Below the pieces are notes generated by a model. That model had not been told where the DNA came from, did not search any database, and saw only the letters and a program-made list of their open reading frames with translations. A stretch of DNA of 64,000 bases, taken from assembly GCF_010723735.1 (NCBI RefSeq), contig NZ_BLLB01000002.1, forward strand, positions 2,170,001-2,234,000. Reading direction: 5' to 3'. The DNA is from Mycolicibacterium hippocampi. GTDB taxonomy: Bacteria > Actinomycetota > Actinomycetes > Mycobacteriales > Mycobacteriaceae. Position numbers and translations under genes: made by a program. Positions 1 to 8,704 of the stretch are shown piece by piece (the stretch's first letter is position 1; every line of letters starts with the position of its first letter).

Positions 1-122
1 CCGACACGCCGCACCGGGCGTACAACGGCGCGCGCTCGTCGACGTCCACGGCGCGCGCAGTGTCCCAGTGATGGTTACTTTCGACTCTTTCACCACCCAA
101 GACGCAGGGTCAGACTCACAGG
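1..122. other. Upstream edge, no gene assigned
   Basis: High-GC sequence ahead of the first gene. A frame on the plus strand is open from the window edge to a stop near position 69 and could be the tail of a gene that starts outside the window, but too little is visible to name it. No clear promoter was recognised before the ATG at 123. Confidence 0.3.
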
Positions 123-482
123 ATGAGCGGCGACCAGCACTATCACGACGTCCTGTCCGAACTGCGCCCGGAGCATCGAGCGTTGCGTCAGAAAATCCCT
201 GAGGTCTACAGCGCGTTCAACGCCATCAGCGCGGCCGCGTTGGCCGACGGGGCGCTCAGCGCGCACGTCAAGGAGCTGATGGCGATGATGATCGGGATCG
301 TGCAGGGCTGTGACGGCTGCATCGCCTCACACGCTCGGGGTGCGGCCCGGGCCGGCGCGACCGAGGACGAAGCCGCCGAGGCGATCGCGGTGAGCATCAT
401 GATGCACGGCGGCCCGGCCACCGTATACGGCGCGCGGGCGTTCTCGGCGTTCCGCGAGTTCAATCCCGCAGATCAGCAGTAG
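123..482 (+). CDS. AhpD-like / carboxymuconolactone decarboxylase family protein
   Basis: The 119-residue protein has the all-helical AhpD/CMD fold signature. The redox motif GCDGCIASH places Cys63 and Cys66 three residues apart, followed by His70, which is the CxxC...H arrangement of AhpD-type alkylhydroperoxidases. By family knowledge such proteins act as small cytoplasmic thiol peroxidases or as CMD-fold enzymes of unknown substrate; the CxxC favours the peroxidase type. The ATG follows an AGG-containing stretch. It converges on the SDR gene, whose stop lies 16 bp away. It is not the ahpC-linked ahpD, because no ahpC is next to it. The precise substrate cannot be read from the sequence. 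Confidence 0.85.
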   Translation: MSGDQHYHDVLSELRPEHRALRQKIPEVYSAFNAISAAALADGALSAHVKELMAMMIGIVQGCDGCIASHARGAARAGATEDEAAEAIAVSIMMHGGPATVYGARAFSAFREFNPADQQ

Positions 483-498
483 CCCCGCTCGTCGCCGC

Positions 499-1308
499 TC
501 AGGTCGCGCGTAACGCACGCTGGTACCGGCGCATTCCGGCGATCCAGCGGTCGTAGTCGGAGCCCTTGTGCCGGTACATCTCCAGGACCTGGGGATGGGG
601 CAGCACCAGGAACTTGTTGTCTTTGACCGCGTCGACGGTCAGCGACGCGACATCCGACGGCGCGAGCACGTCACCGGACTGCAGGATGGATTGCGCTCCG
701 GCGCGGGCACCGGGATCGGTCTCCGCTCGGATTCCGTCGAGCAGCGGGGTGTCCACGCCCAGCGGGCACACGCAGCTGACGCCGATGCCGTCGTCGCCGT
801 AGGTGATCGCCAGCCACTCGGCGAAGCCCACGGCAGCGTGTTTGGTGACGGCATAACCGGCGGCGCCGATCTGGGACAACAGCCCGGCCGCTGACGCAAT
901 CGATACGAAGTACCCGGAGCCGCGTGACTTCCACTGAGGCACCAGAAGTTCCGCTGCCCGCACGTGGGCGCGGAGATTGACAGCGAGGATGCGGTCCCAG
1001 TCGGAGTCGGTGCCGATGCCCCCGGCGCCGGTGATGCCCGCGTTGGCGACGTAGATGTCGACGGGCCCGAACTCGCGCACAGCCAGGGTCGCCAACGCGT
1101 CGATGCCTTCGGTCGTCGCGGCGTCGGCCTGCAGGGCCACCGTGGTGCCGCCGGCGGAGCCGATAGCTGCGGCGGCTGCTCGGGCGCCGGCGTCGTCGAC
1201 GTCGCCGATGACGACGCGAACGCCGTGTCCCGCGAGCGCCGACGCCAGCGCCTGCCCGATACCGGAGCCGCCTCCGGTGACGACCGCGACTTTGCTGTCC
1301 AGTTCCAT
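499..1308 (-). CDS. SDR family NAD(P)-dependent oxidoreductase
   Basis: A classical short-chain dehydrogenase of 269 residues. The glycine-rich cofactor loop TGGGSGIG lies at residues 11-18, NAG at 89-91, and the catalytic triad is Ser139, Tyr152 and Lys156 (YAVTK). Asp36 after the second strand (GDVDD) suggests preference for NAD(H). The C-terminal region ends in a basic tail, as in many mycobacterial SDRs of unknown substrate. It is transcribed away from pcd and converges with the AhpD-like gene. The substrate is unknown; a role in lysine metabolism is not indicated by the sequence. Confidence 0.85.
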   Translation of the reverse strand: MELDSKVAVVTGGGSGIGQALASALAGHGVRVVIGDVDDAGARAAAAAIGSAGGTTVALQADAATTEGIDALATLAVREFGPVDIYVANAGITGAGGIGTDSDWDRILAVNLRAHVRAAELLVPQWKSRGSGYFVSIASAAGLLSQIGAAGYAVTKHAAVGFAEWLAITYGDDGIGVSCVCPLGVDTPLLDGIRAETDPGARAGAQSILQSGDVLAPSDVASLTVDAVKDNKFLVLPHPQVLEMYRHKGSDYDRWIAGMRRYQRALRAT

Positions 1309-1413
1309 GCCCCGAGTGTGCCCTCGTCGCCCGCGAGCACGCGGAAAATGTACGCATGAGACGGCGTGTCGGCGTGCAGACCCGCGCGCTCGCGGAACAA
1401 GCGCAACGGCTTC

Positions 1414-2958
1414 TCAGCCGAACGTGACGCCCTGGGCCAGCGGGAGCTCGGAGGAGTAGTTCACGGTGTTCGTCGCCCGCCGCATGTAGGCCTTCCACGA
1501 GTCCGAACCGGACTCGCGCCCACCGCCGGTCTCCTTCTCGCCGCCGAACGCGCCGCCGATCTCCGCGCCCGAGGTGCCGATGTTGACGTTGGCGATCCCG
1601 CAGTCCGATCCGTCGGCGCCCAGGAAGCGTTCCGCCTCGCGAATGTCCAGCGTGAAGATCGACGACGAAAGCCCCTGCGGTACCGCATTGTTCATCTCAA
1701 CAGCTTCGTCAAGTGTCTCGTAGGTCAGCACGTAGAGGATCGGCGCGAACGTCTCGGTGTGCACGACCGAAGACTGCATGGGCATCCGGACCACCGCCGG
1801 GGTGACGTAGAACGCGCCCTCGTCCCCGACGTCGACACGCTCACCGCCGATCACCTCACCGCCTTCGGCCTCGGCCTGCTGCAGCGCGCCGACCATGTCC
1901 CGGTAGGACCTCTCGTGGATCAGCGGCCCGACCAGCGTGCCTTCGGTGAACGGGTCGCCGACCGGCAGCTGCCGGTAGGCCGCGACGATCCTCGACACCA
2001 GTTCGTCGGCCACCGACGAATGCACGATCAACCGGCGCAGCGTCGTGCATCGCTGCCCGGCAGTGCCGGCCGCCGAGAACACGATGCCCCGCACTGCCAA
2101 ATCGAGGTCTGCCGCCGGGGTCACGATCGCCGCGTTGTTGCCGCCGAGCTCGAGCAGCGCCCGGCCGAACCGCGCCGCCACCCGCGGCCCGACCTGACGA
2201 CCCATCCGCACCGACCCGGTCGCCGACACCAGCGCCACCCGCGGGTCGTCGACGAGCTGTTCGCCGATCTCCCGCTCACCCAACACCAGCCGGCTCACCT
2301 CAGGCGGCGCACCGACATCGGCACACGCGCGCTGCAGCAGCGCCTGGCACGCCGACGCGGTCAGCGGCGTCAGCTCGGAAGGCTTCCACACCACGGTGTC
2401 ACCGCACACCAGCGCGATCGCGGTGTTCCACGCCCACACCGCGACCGGGAAGTTGAACGCGGTGATGACGCCGACGACGCCGAGGGGGTGCCAGGTCTCC
2501 ATCAGCCGGTGCCCGGGCCGCTCGGAGGCGATGGTCTTGCCGTACAGCTGCCGCGACAGGCCCACCGCGAACTCGCAGACGTCGATCATCTCCTGCACTT
2601 CGCCGAGGGCCTCGGAGGTGATCTTGCCGGCCTCGATCGTGACCAGCGAGGCCAGCGCCGCCTTGTGCTCGACCAGCAGTTCGCCGAGCCGGGCCACCAG
2701 CGCGCCACGCACCGGCGCCGGCGTCAGCCGCCACGTCGTGAACGCCTGCGCGGCTTCGGCGATCGCGGCGTCGGTCTCCTCGAGAGACGACGCGCGCAGC
2801 GTGAACAGCACGTCGCCGTTGATCGGCGAGCTGGCGTTCAGCCCGCCGGCGCCGGGGTCGCCGAGCGTGACCGACGAGCCGACGGCAGCCAGCGCGTCGC
2901 GGACCCGGGATCGCAACGCGTCGGAGGTGGGTAGCGGGGACTTCACAGTGGTGGTCAT
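1414..2958 (-). CDS. pcd: L-piperidine-6-carboxylate / aminoadipate-semialdehyde dehydrogenase
   Basis: An NAD(P)-dependent aldehyde dehydrogenase of 514 residues from the ATG at 2958; a TTG one codon upstream is less likely. FNFPV (Asn near residue 169), the general base Glu270 in LELGGNNA, and the nucleophile Cys304 in GQRCTT are all present. It matches the ALDH7-like Pcd family that oxidises piperideine-6-carboxylate (the cyclised aminoadipate semialdehyde made by lysine 6-aminotransferase) to 2-aminoadipate. It is divergent from lrpA with 51 bp between start codons, and lat follows lrpA, the same gene set as M. tuberculosis Rv3290c-Rv3293. Control by the adjacent Lrp protein is likely. 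Identification is strong from motifs plus context. Confidence 0.9.
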   Translation of the reverse strand: MTTTVKSPLPTSDALRSRVRDALAAVGSSVTLGDPGAGGLNASSPINGDVLFTLRASSLEETDAAIAEAAQAFTTWRLTPAPVRGALVARLGELLVEHKAALASLVTIEAGKITSEALGEVQEMIDVCEFAVGLSRQLYGKTIASERPGHRLMETWHPLGVVGVITAFNFPVAVWAWNTAIALVCGDTVVWKPSELTPLTASACQALLQRACADVGAPPEVSRLVLGEREIGEQLVDDPRVALVSATGSVRMGRQVGPRVAARFGRALLELGGNNAAIVTPAADLDLAVRGIVFSAAGTAGQRCTTLRRLIVHSSVADELVSRIVAAYRQLPVGDPFTEGTLVGPLIHERSYRDMVGALQQAEAEGGEVIGGERVDVGDEGAFYVTPAVVRMPMQSSVVHTETFAPILYVLTYETLDEAVEMNNAVPQGLSSSIFTLDIREAERFLGADGSDCGIANVNIGTSGAEIGGAFGGEKETGGGRESGSDSWKAYMRRATNTVNYSSELPLAQGVTFG

Positions 2959-3009
2959 CAACAGGCCTCATCGAGCTTGTAGGGGTGGAGGTTCCGATAC
3001 AGTGCGGCC
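2959..3009. promoter_or_regulatory. Divergent pcd / lrpA intergenic region
   Basis: Only 51 bp separate the start codons of pcd (minus strand) and lrpA (plus strand), so both promoters and any LrpA operator must lie here or inside the 5' ends of the genes. The region is locally AT-richer than its surroundings. No clean palindrome was identified by eye. The regulatory role is inferred from the arrangement, not from a motif. Confidence 0.45.
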
Positions 3010-3501
3010 ATGAGCGGTCTCGACGAACCTGCGCCACTCGACGAGATCGATCGGGTGCTGGCCCGTGAGCTGGTGGCCGACGGCCGTGCGACGCTGGCCC
3101 ATCTGGCTGCCGCGGCAGGTCTTTCGGTGTCGGCGGTGCAGTCGAGGGTGCGCCGGCTGGAGTCCCGCGGCGTCGTCGCCGGGTACACGGCCCGGATCAA
3201 CCCGGAGGCCGTCGGCAGCATGCTGTCCGCGTTCGTCGCCATCACCCCTCTTGATCCTTCACAACCCGATGATGCACCCGCCCGGCTGGAACACATCCCC
3301 GAAATCGAGGCGTGTTACTCGGTGGCCGGGGAGGAAAGTTATGTCCTGCTGGTCCACGTCGAGTCTGCGCGGGCGCTGGAAGGTCTGCTCCAGCGGATCC
3401 GTACCGCAGCCGACGTGAAGACGCGCACGACGGTCATCTTACAGAAATTTTATGGCGAGAGACGTCACATACCGGACACAACCTCCGTCCCAGGGCTGTG
3501 A
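3010..3501 (+). CDS. lrpA: Lrp/AsnC-family transcriptional regulator
   Basis: A 163-residue protein with an N-terminal helix-turn-helix (about residues 12-60; recognition helix in LSVSAVQSRVRRLE) and a C-terminal RAM ligand-binding domain (about 70-150). This is the standard Lrp/AsnC layout and length. It is flanked by pcd and lat and corresponds by position to M. tuberculosis Rv3291c, whose product is reported as a starvation-associated Lrp that binds amino acids and acts on lat. It is divergent from pcd and 29 bp upstream of lat, so it probably controls both directions and itself. The effector is expected to be lysine or related amino acids (inference). Confidence 0.9.
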   Translation: MSGLDEPAPLDEIDRVLARELVADGRATLAHLAAAAGLSVSAVQSRVRRLESRGVVAGYTARINPEAVGSMLSAFVAITPLDPSQPDDAPARLEHIPEIEACYSVAGEESYVLLVHVESARALEGLLQRIRTAADVKTRTTVILQKFYGERRHIPDTTSVPGL

Positions 3502-3530
3502 CACCGCAAAATATCCTCTAGCATGACGGT

Positions 3531-4880
3531 ATGACTGATCTTCTGCCGGTCGCCAGCCATGCCCGAATCGCCCCGGCCGACGTGCGCGAGGTGCTGTCGC
3601 GCAGCATCCTCGCCGACGGCCTCGACCTGGTGCTCGACCTCGAGCGCTCCCAGGGCTCGTATTTGGTCGATGCCCGCACCGGGCGGGGCTACCTCGACAT
3701 GTTCACCTTCTTCGCATCGTCGGCGCTGGGGATGAACCACCCCGGACTGGCCGACGACGACGACTTCCGCGCCGAACTCACCGCGGCCGCGCTGAACAAA
3801 CCGAGCAACTCCGACGTCTACAGCGTCCCGATGGCGCGGTTCGTCGACACCTTCGCCCGGGTGCTCGGCGACCCGGCCCTGCCGCACCTGTTCTTCGTCG
3901 ACGGCGGGGCGCTGGCGGTGGAGAATGCGCTGAAGGTCGCGTTCGACTGGAAGAGCCGATTCAACGAGGCCCGCGGACTGGATCCGGCCCTGGGAACCAA
4001 GGTGTTGCACCTGCGCGGCGCCTTCCACGGCCGCAGCGGCTACACCATGTCGCTCACCAACACCGATCCGAACAAGGTGGCCCGCTTCCCGAAGTTCGAC
4101 TGGCCCCGCATCGACGCGCCGTATCAGCGGCCGGGCGCGAACATGGATGCGCTGGAAGCAGAATCGATCCGCCAGGCGCGCGCGGCGTTCGAAGCCGCAC
4201 CCCACGACATCGCGTGCTTCATCGCCGAACCGATCCAGGGGGAGGGAGGCGACCGGCACATCCGGGGTGAGTTCTTCGCGGCGATGCGCGAACTGTGCGA
4301 CGAGTTCGACGCGCTGCTGATCTTCGACGAGGTCCAGACCGGCTGCGGTATCACCGGAACCGCTTGGGCCTATCAGCAGTTGGGGGTACTGCCCGACGTG
4401 CTGGCCTTCGGCAAGAAGACCCAGGTGTGCGGCGTCATGGCTGGTGGTCGGGTCGAGGAGGTCCCCGACAACGTGTTCGCCGTCGGCTCACGGATCAACT
4501 CGACGTGGGGCGGCAACCTCGTCGACATGGTCCGGTCGCGCCGGATCCTGGAGGTCATCGAGTACGACGGGTTGTTCGAGCGGGCCGCCGAGAACGGGCG
4601 CTATCTGCGAGAGCGACTGCAGGAGTTGGCCGTCGAGTTCCCCGCGCTGGTGCGCGACTCCCGCGGCCGCGGCCTGATGTGTGCGTTCAGCATGCCGACT
4701 GCGGCGCAGCGCGACACCCTGATCGCGCAGCTGTGGGACAGCGGGGTCGTGATGCTGGGGTCCGGTGCCGACAGCGTGCGTTTCCGGCCCGCGCTGACGG
4801 TCTCGCAGGACGAACTCGACGCCGCGGTCGACGCGGTCCGCGACGTGCTCACGAGGATGTCGGTTCGGCAGGCAGGGTGA
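3531..4880 (+). CDS. lat: L-lysine 6-aminotransferase
   Basis: A class III PLP-dependent aminotransferase of 449 residues, the length I recall for mycobacterial Lat. The PLP-binding DEVQTG motif is at about 266-271. Lys295 in AFGKKTQ matches the Schiff-base lysine, and Glu238 in IQGEGG matches the glutamate reported to govern substrate choice in the M. tuberculosis enzyme. It transfers the epsilon-amino group of lysine to 2-oxoglutarate, giving aminoadipate semialdehyde for Pcd. There is no strong Shine-Dalgarno before the ATG at 3531, and a short leader after lrpA suggests co-transcription. Its last 32 bp overlap the convergent Mrr-like gene. Confidence 0.95.
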   Translation: MTDLLPVASHARIAPADVREVLSRSILADGLDLVLDLERSQGSYLVDARTGRGYLDMFTFFASSALGMNHPGLADDDDFRAELTAAALNKPSNSDVYSVPMARFVDTFARVLGDPALPHLFFVDGGALAVENALKVAFDWKSRFNEARGLDPALGTKVLHLRGAFHGRSGYTMSLTNTDPNKVARFPKFDWPRIDAPYQRPGANMDALEAESIRQARAAFEAAPHDIACFIAEPIQGEGGDRHIRGEFFAAMRELCDEFDALLIFDEVQTGCGITGTAWAYQQLGVLPDVLAFGKKTQVCGVMAGGRVEEVPDNVFAVGSRINSTWGGNLVDMVRSRRILEVIEYDGLFERAAENGRYLRERLQELAVEFPALVRDSRGRGLMCAFSMPTAAQRDTLIAQLWDSGVVMLGSGADSVRFRPALTVSQDELDAAVDAVRDVLTRMSVRQAG

Positions 4881-5421
4881 GCCGGCGGATCGTCGAGCGC
4901 AACCTCGGCAGATCCGCACCCCCGACGAGTTCACAGCCGTGCAGCTCGGCGAGTTTGCGTGCGGCGGGCGTGAACTCGTTGTTGGTGACGACCATCGTCC
5001 TGGTGCAGTCCTGCATCGGCGCCCCGGCGACCACCTCCTGGACCGCGCTGGCTCCGACCGGCCGGGCGCGGCGCTTGCATTGGACCGCGAGCCGGTTGGG
5101 CCGGTGGCCGATGATCAGGTCGACGCCCCAATCGCCGGTCAGTGAGGTCATGATCACCGGGACGCCGCAGGACCGCGCGATCCGGGCGACGTAGTCCTCG
5201 AAGTCGGTGCCCGACATGTCTTCCCCGACGGCCCGCTCCTCCGCACCCGGGGTGGCGGCGCCGACGAGCGTGGCGAGGAAGAAGCGCGGAGCGGTGGTGA
5301 CAACGAGCGGGGCCAGCACCCCGAGCGCCACGCTGATGGGCAGGCCGGCGCCGATCAGATAGGCGGTCAGGCCGACGGCCACGCTCAGCACGGCGTACAG
5401 CTTCCACCGCAGCCTGGTCAC
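4849..5421 (-). CDS. Membrane-anchored Mrr-like (restriction-endonuclease fold) protein
   Basis: The N-terminal part carries two hydrophobic helices (from LYAVLSVAVG through LGVLAPLVV and on). The cytoplasmic C-terminal domain has the PD-(D/E)xK signature of Mrr-type nucleases: a glutamate in GTDFEDYV, Asp in GDWGVDLII, then QCKR (QxK). The frame is open to 5520, but that start would overlap the divergent gene at 5482; the GTG at 5421 gives about 190 residues and is preferred. Its 3' end overlaps lat by 32 bp on the opposite strand. A role in DNA cleavage or topoisomerase-like sensing is family inference. No methylase is nearby, so a classical restriction system is unlikely. Confidence 0.65.
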   Translation of the reverse strand: MTRLRWKLYAVLSVAVGLTAYLIGAGLPISVALGVLAPLVVTTAPRFFLATLVGAATPGAEERAVGEDMSGTDFEDYVARIARSCGVPVIMTSLTGDWGVDLIIGHRPNRLAVQCKRRARPVGASAVQEVVAGAPMQDCTRTMVVTNNEFTPAARKLAELHGCELVGGADLPRLRSTIRRLTLPAEPTSS

Positions 5422-5481
5422 GGACGAATGGTAAGCACCCGCAGTGACATGCCAGGCGACAAACCCTGGTAAGCACGTCTG

Positions 5482-6366
5482 ATGATGCTCATCACCGGCC
5501 CGTCCGGCAACGTCGGTCATGAGCTGGTCGAGCTGTTACGCGCGAAGACCGATCCGGACGCCTGGCGGGTGGCCGGCCGCCATCCCGAGGGGCTGCGGGA
5601 TCGTCTGGGCGACGACGCGCAGATCAGCGCGTTCGACTTCTTCGACCGCTCGACGTGGCCGTCGGCGCTTGCCGGCGTGCAGTCGCTGTTTCTGCTGTTC
5701 CCGTTGCCGGGCAACCAGGCAGCTCGCCAGGCGGTGATCCCTTTTGTGAAGGCCGCCGAAGACGCCGGGTGCAGGCACGTCGTGTACGTCTCGGTGTTCG
5801 GCGCCGACCGGGCCCGGTTCATTCCGCACCACAAGGTCGAGGCGGCCCTGCGCGCCGGCACGATGAGCACCACGATCCTGCGGTGCAGCTTCTTCATGCA
5901 GAACCTGCACCGGGCGATCTCTACCCACGGCATCGACATCGCCGAGCGCGGCGAGCTGTTCATCCCGGCCGGGGCCGGCCGGACCACGTTCATCGACGCC
6001 CGCGACGCCGCCGAGGTCGCCGCGCTGGCGCTGACCGACGTGGCGTCGCACCGCGACCGCGTCCACCACTTGACCGGGGCCGCTGCGCTGAGCATGGACG
6101 AGGTCGCCGACGCGCTGAGCGACGAACTCGGCCACCCGATCCGCTACACCCGTCCTGGACTGGTGCGGTTCGCCGCTCGGCTGCGCCGGCGCGGGGTGGG
6201 TTGGGACACGATCGGGTTCATGTCCGCGGTGTACACCCTGACCCGGCTGGGGCAGAACCAACCGATCACCGACGACGTCGCACATCTGCTGGGCCGCCCG
6301 CCGCGCACGATGCCAGAGTTCCTGCGCGACAGCGCGTGGCGGTGGCGCGAGCACGCCTGGACCTGA
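5482..6366 (+). CDS. NmrA-like / atypical SDR NAD(P)-binding protein
   Basis: A 294-residue protein starting with ITGPSGNVG, the glycine-rich motif of atypical (NmrA/NAD(P)H-azoreductase-like) SDRs. The sensor-type features are YVSVFGAD and KVEAALR in place of a YxxxK active site. A C-terminal NmrA half follows, with TTFIDARDAAEVAA. Such proteins bind NAD(P) and act as redox-dependent regulators or quinone/azo reductases. The start has tandem ATGs at 5482 and 5485. It is divergent from the Mrr-like gene. Function beyond NAD(P) binding cannot be assigned. Confidence 0.8.
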   Translation: MMLITGPSGNVGHELVELLRAKTDPDAWRVAGRHPEGLRDRLGDDAQISAFDFFDRSTWPSALAGVQSLFLLFPLPGNQAARQAVIPFVKAAEDAGCRHVVYVSVFGADRARFIPHHKVEAALRAGTMSTTILRCSFFMQNLHRAISTHGIDIAERGELFIPAGAGRTTFIDARDAAEVAALALTDVASHRDRVHHLTGAAALSMDEVADALSDELGHPIRYTRPGLVRFAARLRRRGVGWDTIGFMSAVYTLTRLGQNQPITDDVAHLLGRPPRTMPEFLRDSAWRWREHAWT

Positions 6367-6374
6367 CGACGGCG

Positions 6375-6638
6375 TCAGTCGGTACGGAGGTGTCGCGCCG
6401 TGGCGCGGCACCATCTGTCGAACACCTTCACCGCTGCCGGCGCCCACCGCTGCCCCAACCGGTCGACGACGGCGACAGTGACGAGCAGGGCGACCAGCAG
6501 CGTCATCAGCCCGAGCAGAGGGTGCAGTGCCGCTGAGACGGCGGTCAGGTTGAAGGCGGCGACGAGAGCGACCACGGTGACGGCAATGAGTTTGGCGCTA
6601 CCGAAGTGCGGATCGACGTCGGGATGTGGGCTGGTCAT
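6375..6638 (-). CDS. Small two-helix membrane protein, unknown function
   Basis: An 87-residue protein from the ATG at 6638, which has a good GAGGAG site six bases upstream; a TTG two codons earlier has no ribosome site. Two hydrophobic segments (LIAVTVVALVAAFNLTAV and LLGLMTLLVALLVTVAVV) form a hairpin, with a basic C-terminus rich in Arg and Trp. No family was recognised. It converges on the NmrA-like gene with 8 bp between stops. Confidence 0.7.
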   Translation of the reverse strand: MTSPHPDVDPHFGSAKLIAVTVVALVAAFNLTAVSAALHPLLGLMTLLVALLVTVAVVDRLGQRWAPAAVKVFDRWCRATARHLRTD

Positions 6639-6807
6639 CGGCAACTCCTCGGGACCCGAGATTAACGAAGTGCGTTTCAGGTGTCAACGGTGCAGCAGTT
6701 CACAAAGAACGAAGCAGTTTTCGCGTGTTACTGTTCGTATGAACTGGTCCGAGTGAGAGCGCGCACCAACCGACTTCGTTGCGACAGTTCACGAGACCCG
6801 AGGAGAA

Positions 6808-7770
6808 GTGGTGGCCGCCGACGCGATAGTCGTTCCGCTGTGGGGTTGGGTCGCGCTGACCGCGGCCATCGCGGTCATGCTGGCGATCGACCTGTTCATG
6901 CACCGCGACAACCATGTCATCGGCTTCCGCGAAGCCGCGGTGTGGTCGTCGATCTGGATCGCCGCGGGACTGGGCTTCGGCGGGATCGTCTGGTGGGCCT
7001 ACGGCGCCGAGGTCGCCGGCACCTACTATGCCGGGTACCTCATCGAGAAGGCGCTGTCGGTCGACAACGTCTTCGTCTTCGCGCTGATCTTCACCTACTT
7101 CGCGGTTCCGGATCGCTACCAGCACAAGGTGTTGTTCTGGGGCGTCGTCGGGGCGCTGTTGTTCCGGCTGGTGTTCATCTTCGTCGGCGCCGAAATGCTG
7201 GAGACGTTCTTCTGGACGGCCTACATCTTCGGGGCGTTCTTGATCTACACCGCCTACAAGATGGCCTTCCAGCACGACAAGGAACTCGAACCGGACAAGA
7301 ACCCGGTGGTGCGACTGGTGCAGCGGGTGATCCCGACCGATCCGCGCTACCACGGAGATCGGCTGTTCACCCGAATCGACGGCAAGCGGGTGGCCACGCT
7401 GCTGTTCGTCGTGCTGGTCGCCATCGAGGCGACCGACCTGATCTTCGCGATCGACTCGGTGGCCGCGGTGCTGGCGATCACCACCAGCACGTTCATCGTC
7501 TGGACGGCCAATGCCTTCGCGGTGCTCGGGCTGCGGAGCCTGTACTTCTGTCTGGCCGGACTGTTGCGCAGGTTCACCCATCTGCACTACGGGCTGGCGG
7601 TGCTGTTGGCGTTCGCGGGCGTCAAGCTGGTGCTCTCGGAGACCCCGGTCGGCAAACTGCCGATCCCGCTGACCCTGGGCGTCATCGTCGTCACGCTGAC
7701 CGTCTCGATCGTGTGGAGTCTGCTTGCCACCCGCACCGGCAAACCGTCACGCGACCCGCTGGATTACTGA
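6808..7770 (+). CDS. TerC family integral membrane protein
   Basis: About 320 residues with repeated hydrophobic helices and the TerC signatures: LSVDNVFVFALIF (SxDN) in the first half and ATDLIFAIDSVAAVLA (ATDL...IDS) in the second. TerC/Alx proteins are membrane metal (Mn2+) exporters or stress proteins of the LysE superfamily. The GTG codons at 6808 and 6811 follow GAGGAG; 6811 has the better spacing. The 160-bp upstream region is AT-richer than average and probably holds its promoter, but no pH-responsive PRE-like element was recognised. Confidence 0.88.
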   Translation: MVAADAIVVPLWGWVALTAAIAVMLAIDLFMHRDNHVIGFREAAVWSSIWIAAGLGFGGIVWWAYGAEVAGTYYAGYLIEKALSVDNVFVFALIFTYFAVPDRYQHKVLFWGVVGALLFRLVFIFVGAEMLETFFWTAYIFGAFLIYTAYKMAFQHDKELEPDKNPVVRLVQRVIPTDPRYHGDRLFTRIDGKRVATLLFVVLVAIEATDLIFAIDSVAAVLAITTSTFIVWTANAFAVLGLRSLYFCLAGLLRRFTHLHYGLAVLLAFAGVKLVLSETPVGKLPIPLTLGVIVVTLTVSIVWSLLATRTGKPSRDPLDY

Positions 7771-7806
7771 AACCGGTCACGCGAATCGGGCAGTACCATA
7801 TCGGCG

Positions 7807-8202
7807 ATGGTCGCCTCGAAACGAACGCCGAAGACGCCCCCGTCCAAGCCGGCGCGCACCGCCAAACCGGCGAGCCGCGCGCGACCGAAGAAGGCGCCCG
7901 AAGCCGTCGTCAAGGCTGCCGCCGAGCCCAGCCAGCCGCGCGGGTGGACGTTTCTGACCAACCACGCCCATGTGCTGTTGTGTCTGGCGCGGGGCTCGCT
8001 GACCGCCCGTGAACTGAGCCTGCTCATCGGGATCACCGAGCGCTCGGTGCAGGCCATCCTGGCTGATCTGATCGCCGACGGTTACCTGGAGAAGACCAAG
8101 GTCGGCCGGCGCAACAGCTACGCGGTGAATCCGTCGGGACGCCTGCGCCACCCGTTGGAGTCCGCTCACACCGTCGGCGAACTGATCACCGCGCTGACGT
8201 AG
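7807..8202 (+). CDS. Winged-helix DNA-binding protein with basic Lys/Ala/Pro N-terminus
   Basis: A 131-residue protein. Residues 1-45 are low-complexity and rich in Lys, Ala, Pro and Arg, resembling the tails of nucleoid proteins. Residues 50-130 form a MarR/ArsR-type winged helix (LTARELSLLIGITERSVQAILADL as helix-turn-helix, then YLEKTKVGRRNSYAVNP as the wing). It sits 36 bp after terC and ends just before a strong hairpin. It may be co-transcribed with terC. A transcription factor with an extra non-specific DNA-binding arm is a reasonable inference. Confidence 0.8.
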   Translation: MVASKRTPKTPPSKPARTAKPASRARPKKAPEAVVKAAAEPSQPRGWTFLTNHAHVLLCLARGSLTARELSLLIGITERSVQAILADLIADGYLEKTKVGRRNSYAVNPSGRLRHPLESAHTVGELITALT

Positions 8203-8231
8203 CCACAAACCAAAGTAGCCACTAACCAAAG

Positions 8232-8267
8232 CAGTGGGCCCAGCCGGAGAACCGGCTGGGCCCACTG
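8232..8267. terminator. Perfect 16-bp hairpin between convergent genes
   Basis: The arms 8232-8247 and 8252-8267 are exact reverse complements (CAGTGGGCCCAGCCGG and its complement) with an AGAA loop. It lies between the winged-helix gene ending at 8202 and the csbD-like gene whose stop is at 8279, so it can serve both strands. There is no T-tract, as is usual for mycobacterial terminators. Confidence 0.85.
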
Positions 8268-8278
8268 TGGTGAAGCTG

Positions 8279-8524
8279 TTACTGATTGGACTCCTGGCGC
8301 TGCTCGGCGGCCTTGGCGCCTGCACGAGCCGATTCGGCCTCGGCTTCCTTCTCGGCCACGTCGCGCTGCGCGTCGGCCTTGTCCTGCTGGGCCTTGCCCT
8401 CGCGGACCACGTCGTCGCGCCCGGTGACGGTGCCGACCGCTTCCTTGGTCTTGCCCTTCACGTCCTCGACGACGCCCTTGATGCCTTCTTCGGGTCCACT
8501 GTTGTTCTTGTCGCTGTCGCTCAT
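8279..8524 (-). CDS. CsbD-like stress protein
   Basis: An 81-residue very hydrophilic protein with the CsbD motif: GIKGVVEDVKGKTKEAVGTVTG, then repeated charged Ala/Glu/Lys/Gln stretches likely to be helical or disordered. CsbD family members are general-stress proteins of unknown mechanism and are commonly under alternative sigma-factor control. Consistent with that, the SigF operon lies next door. A SigF-like -10 (GGGTAC on the minus strand, 8580-8585) lies about 60 bp upstream with a poor -35. Confidence 0.85.
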   Translation of the reverse strand: MSDSDKNNSGPEEGIKGVVEDVKGKTKEAVGTVTGRDDVVREGKAQQDKADAQRDVAEKEAEAESARAGAKAAEQRQESNQ

Positions 8525-8704
8525 GTTCTACCTTTCGCTCGTCGGATCAGGTCTCATACGCCCAACTTCTCGAGCTGACGTACCCGCGATTTCGTCATCG
8601 CCGGACAGCTTCAGGCTTCCCGGAACGTCGGGCCGCTAAACGGGTGACGTGGGTCTCAGCGAACACCCTTCTGCCGCATCACAATTGCCGCGAGTCCGCA
8701 TGTT

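Noticed and set aside
1366..2934. Long open frame (522 codons) on the plus strand opposite pcd
   Set aside because: Arg-rich, no motif or ribosome site; it mirrors the strong pcd coding frame, as is common in high-GC DNA.
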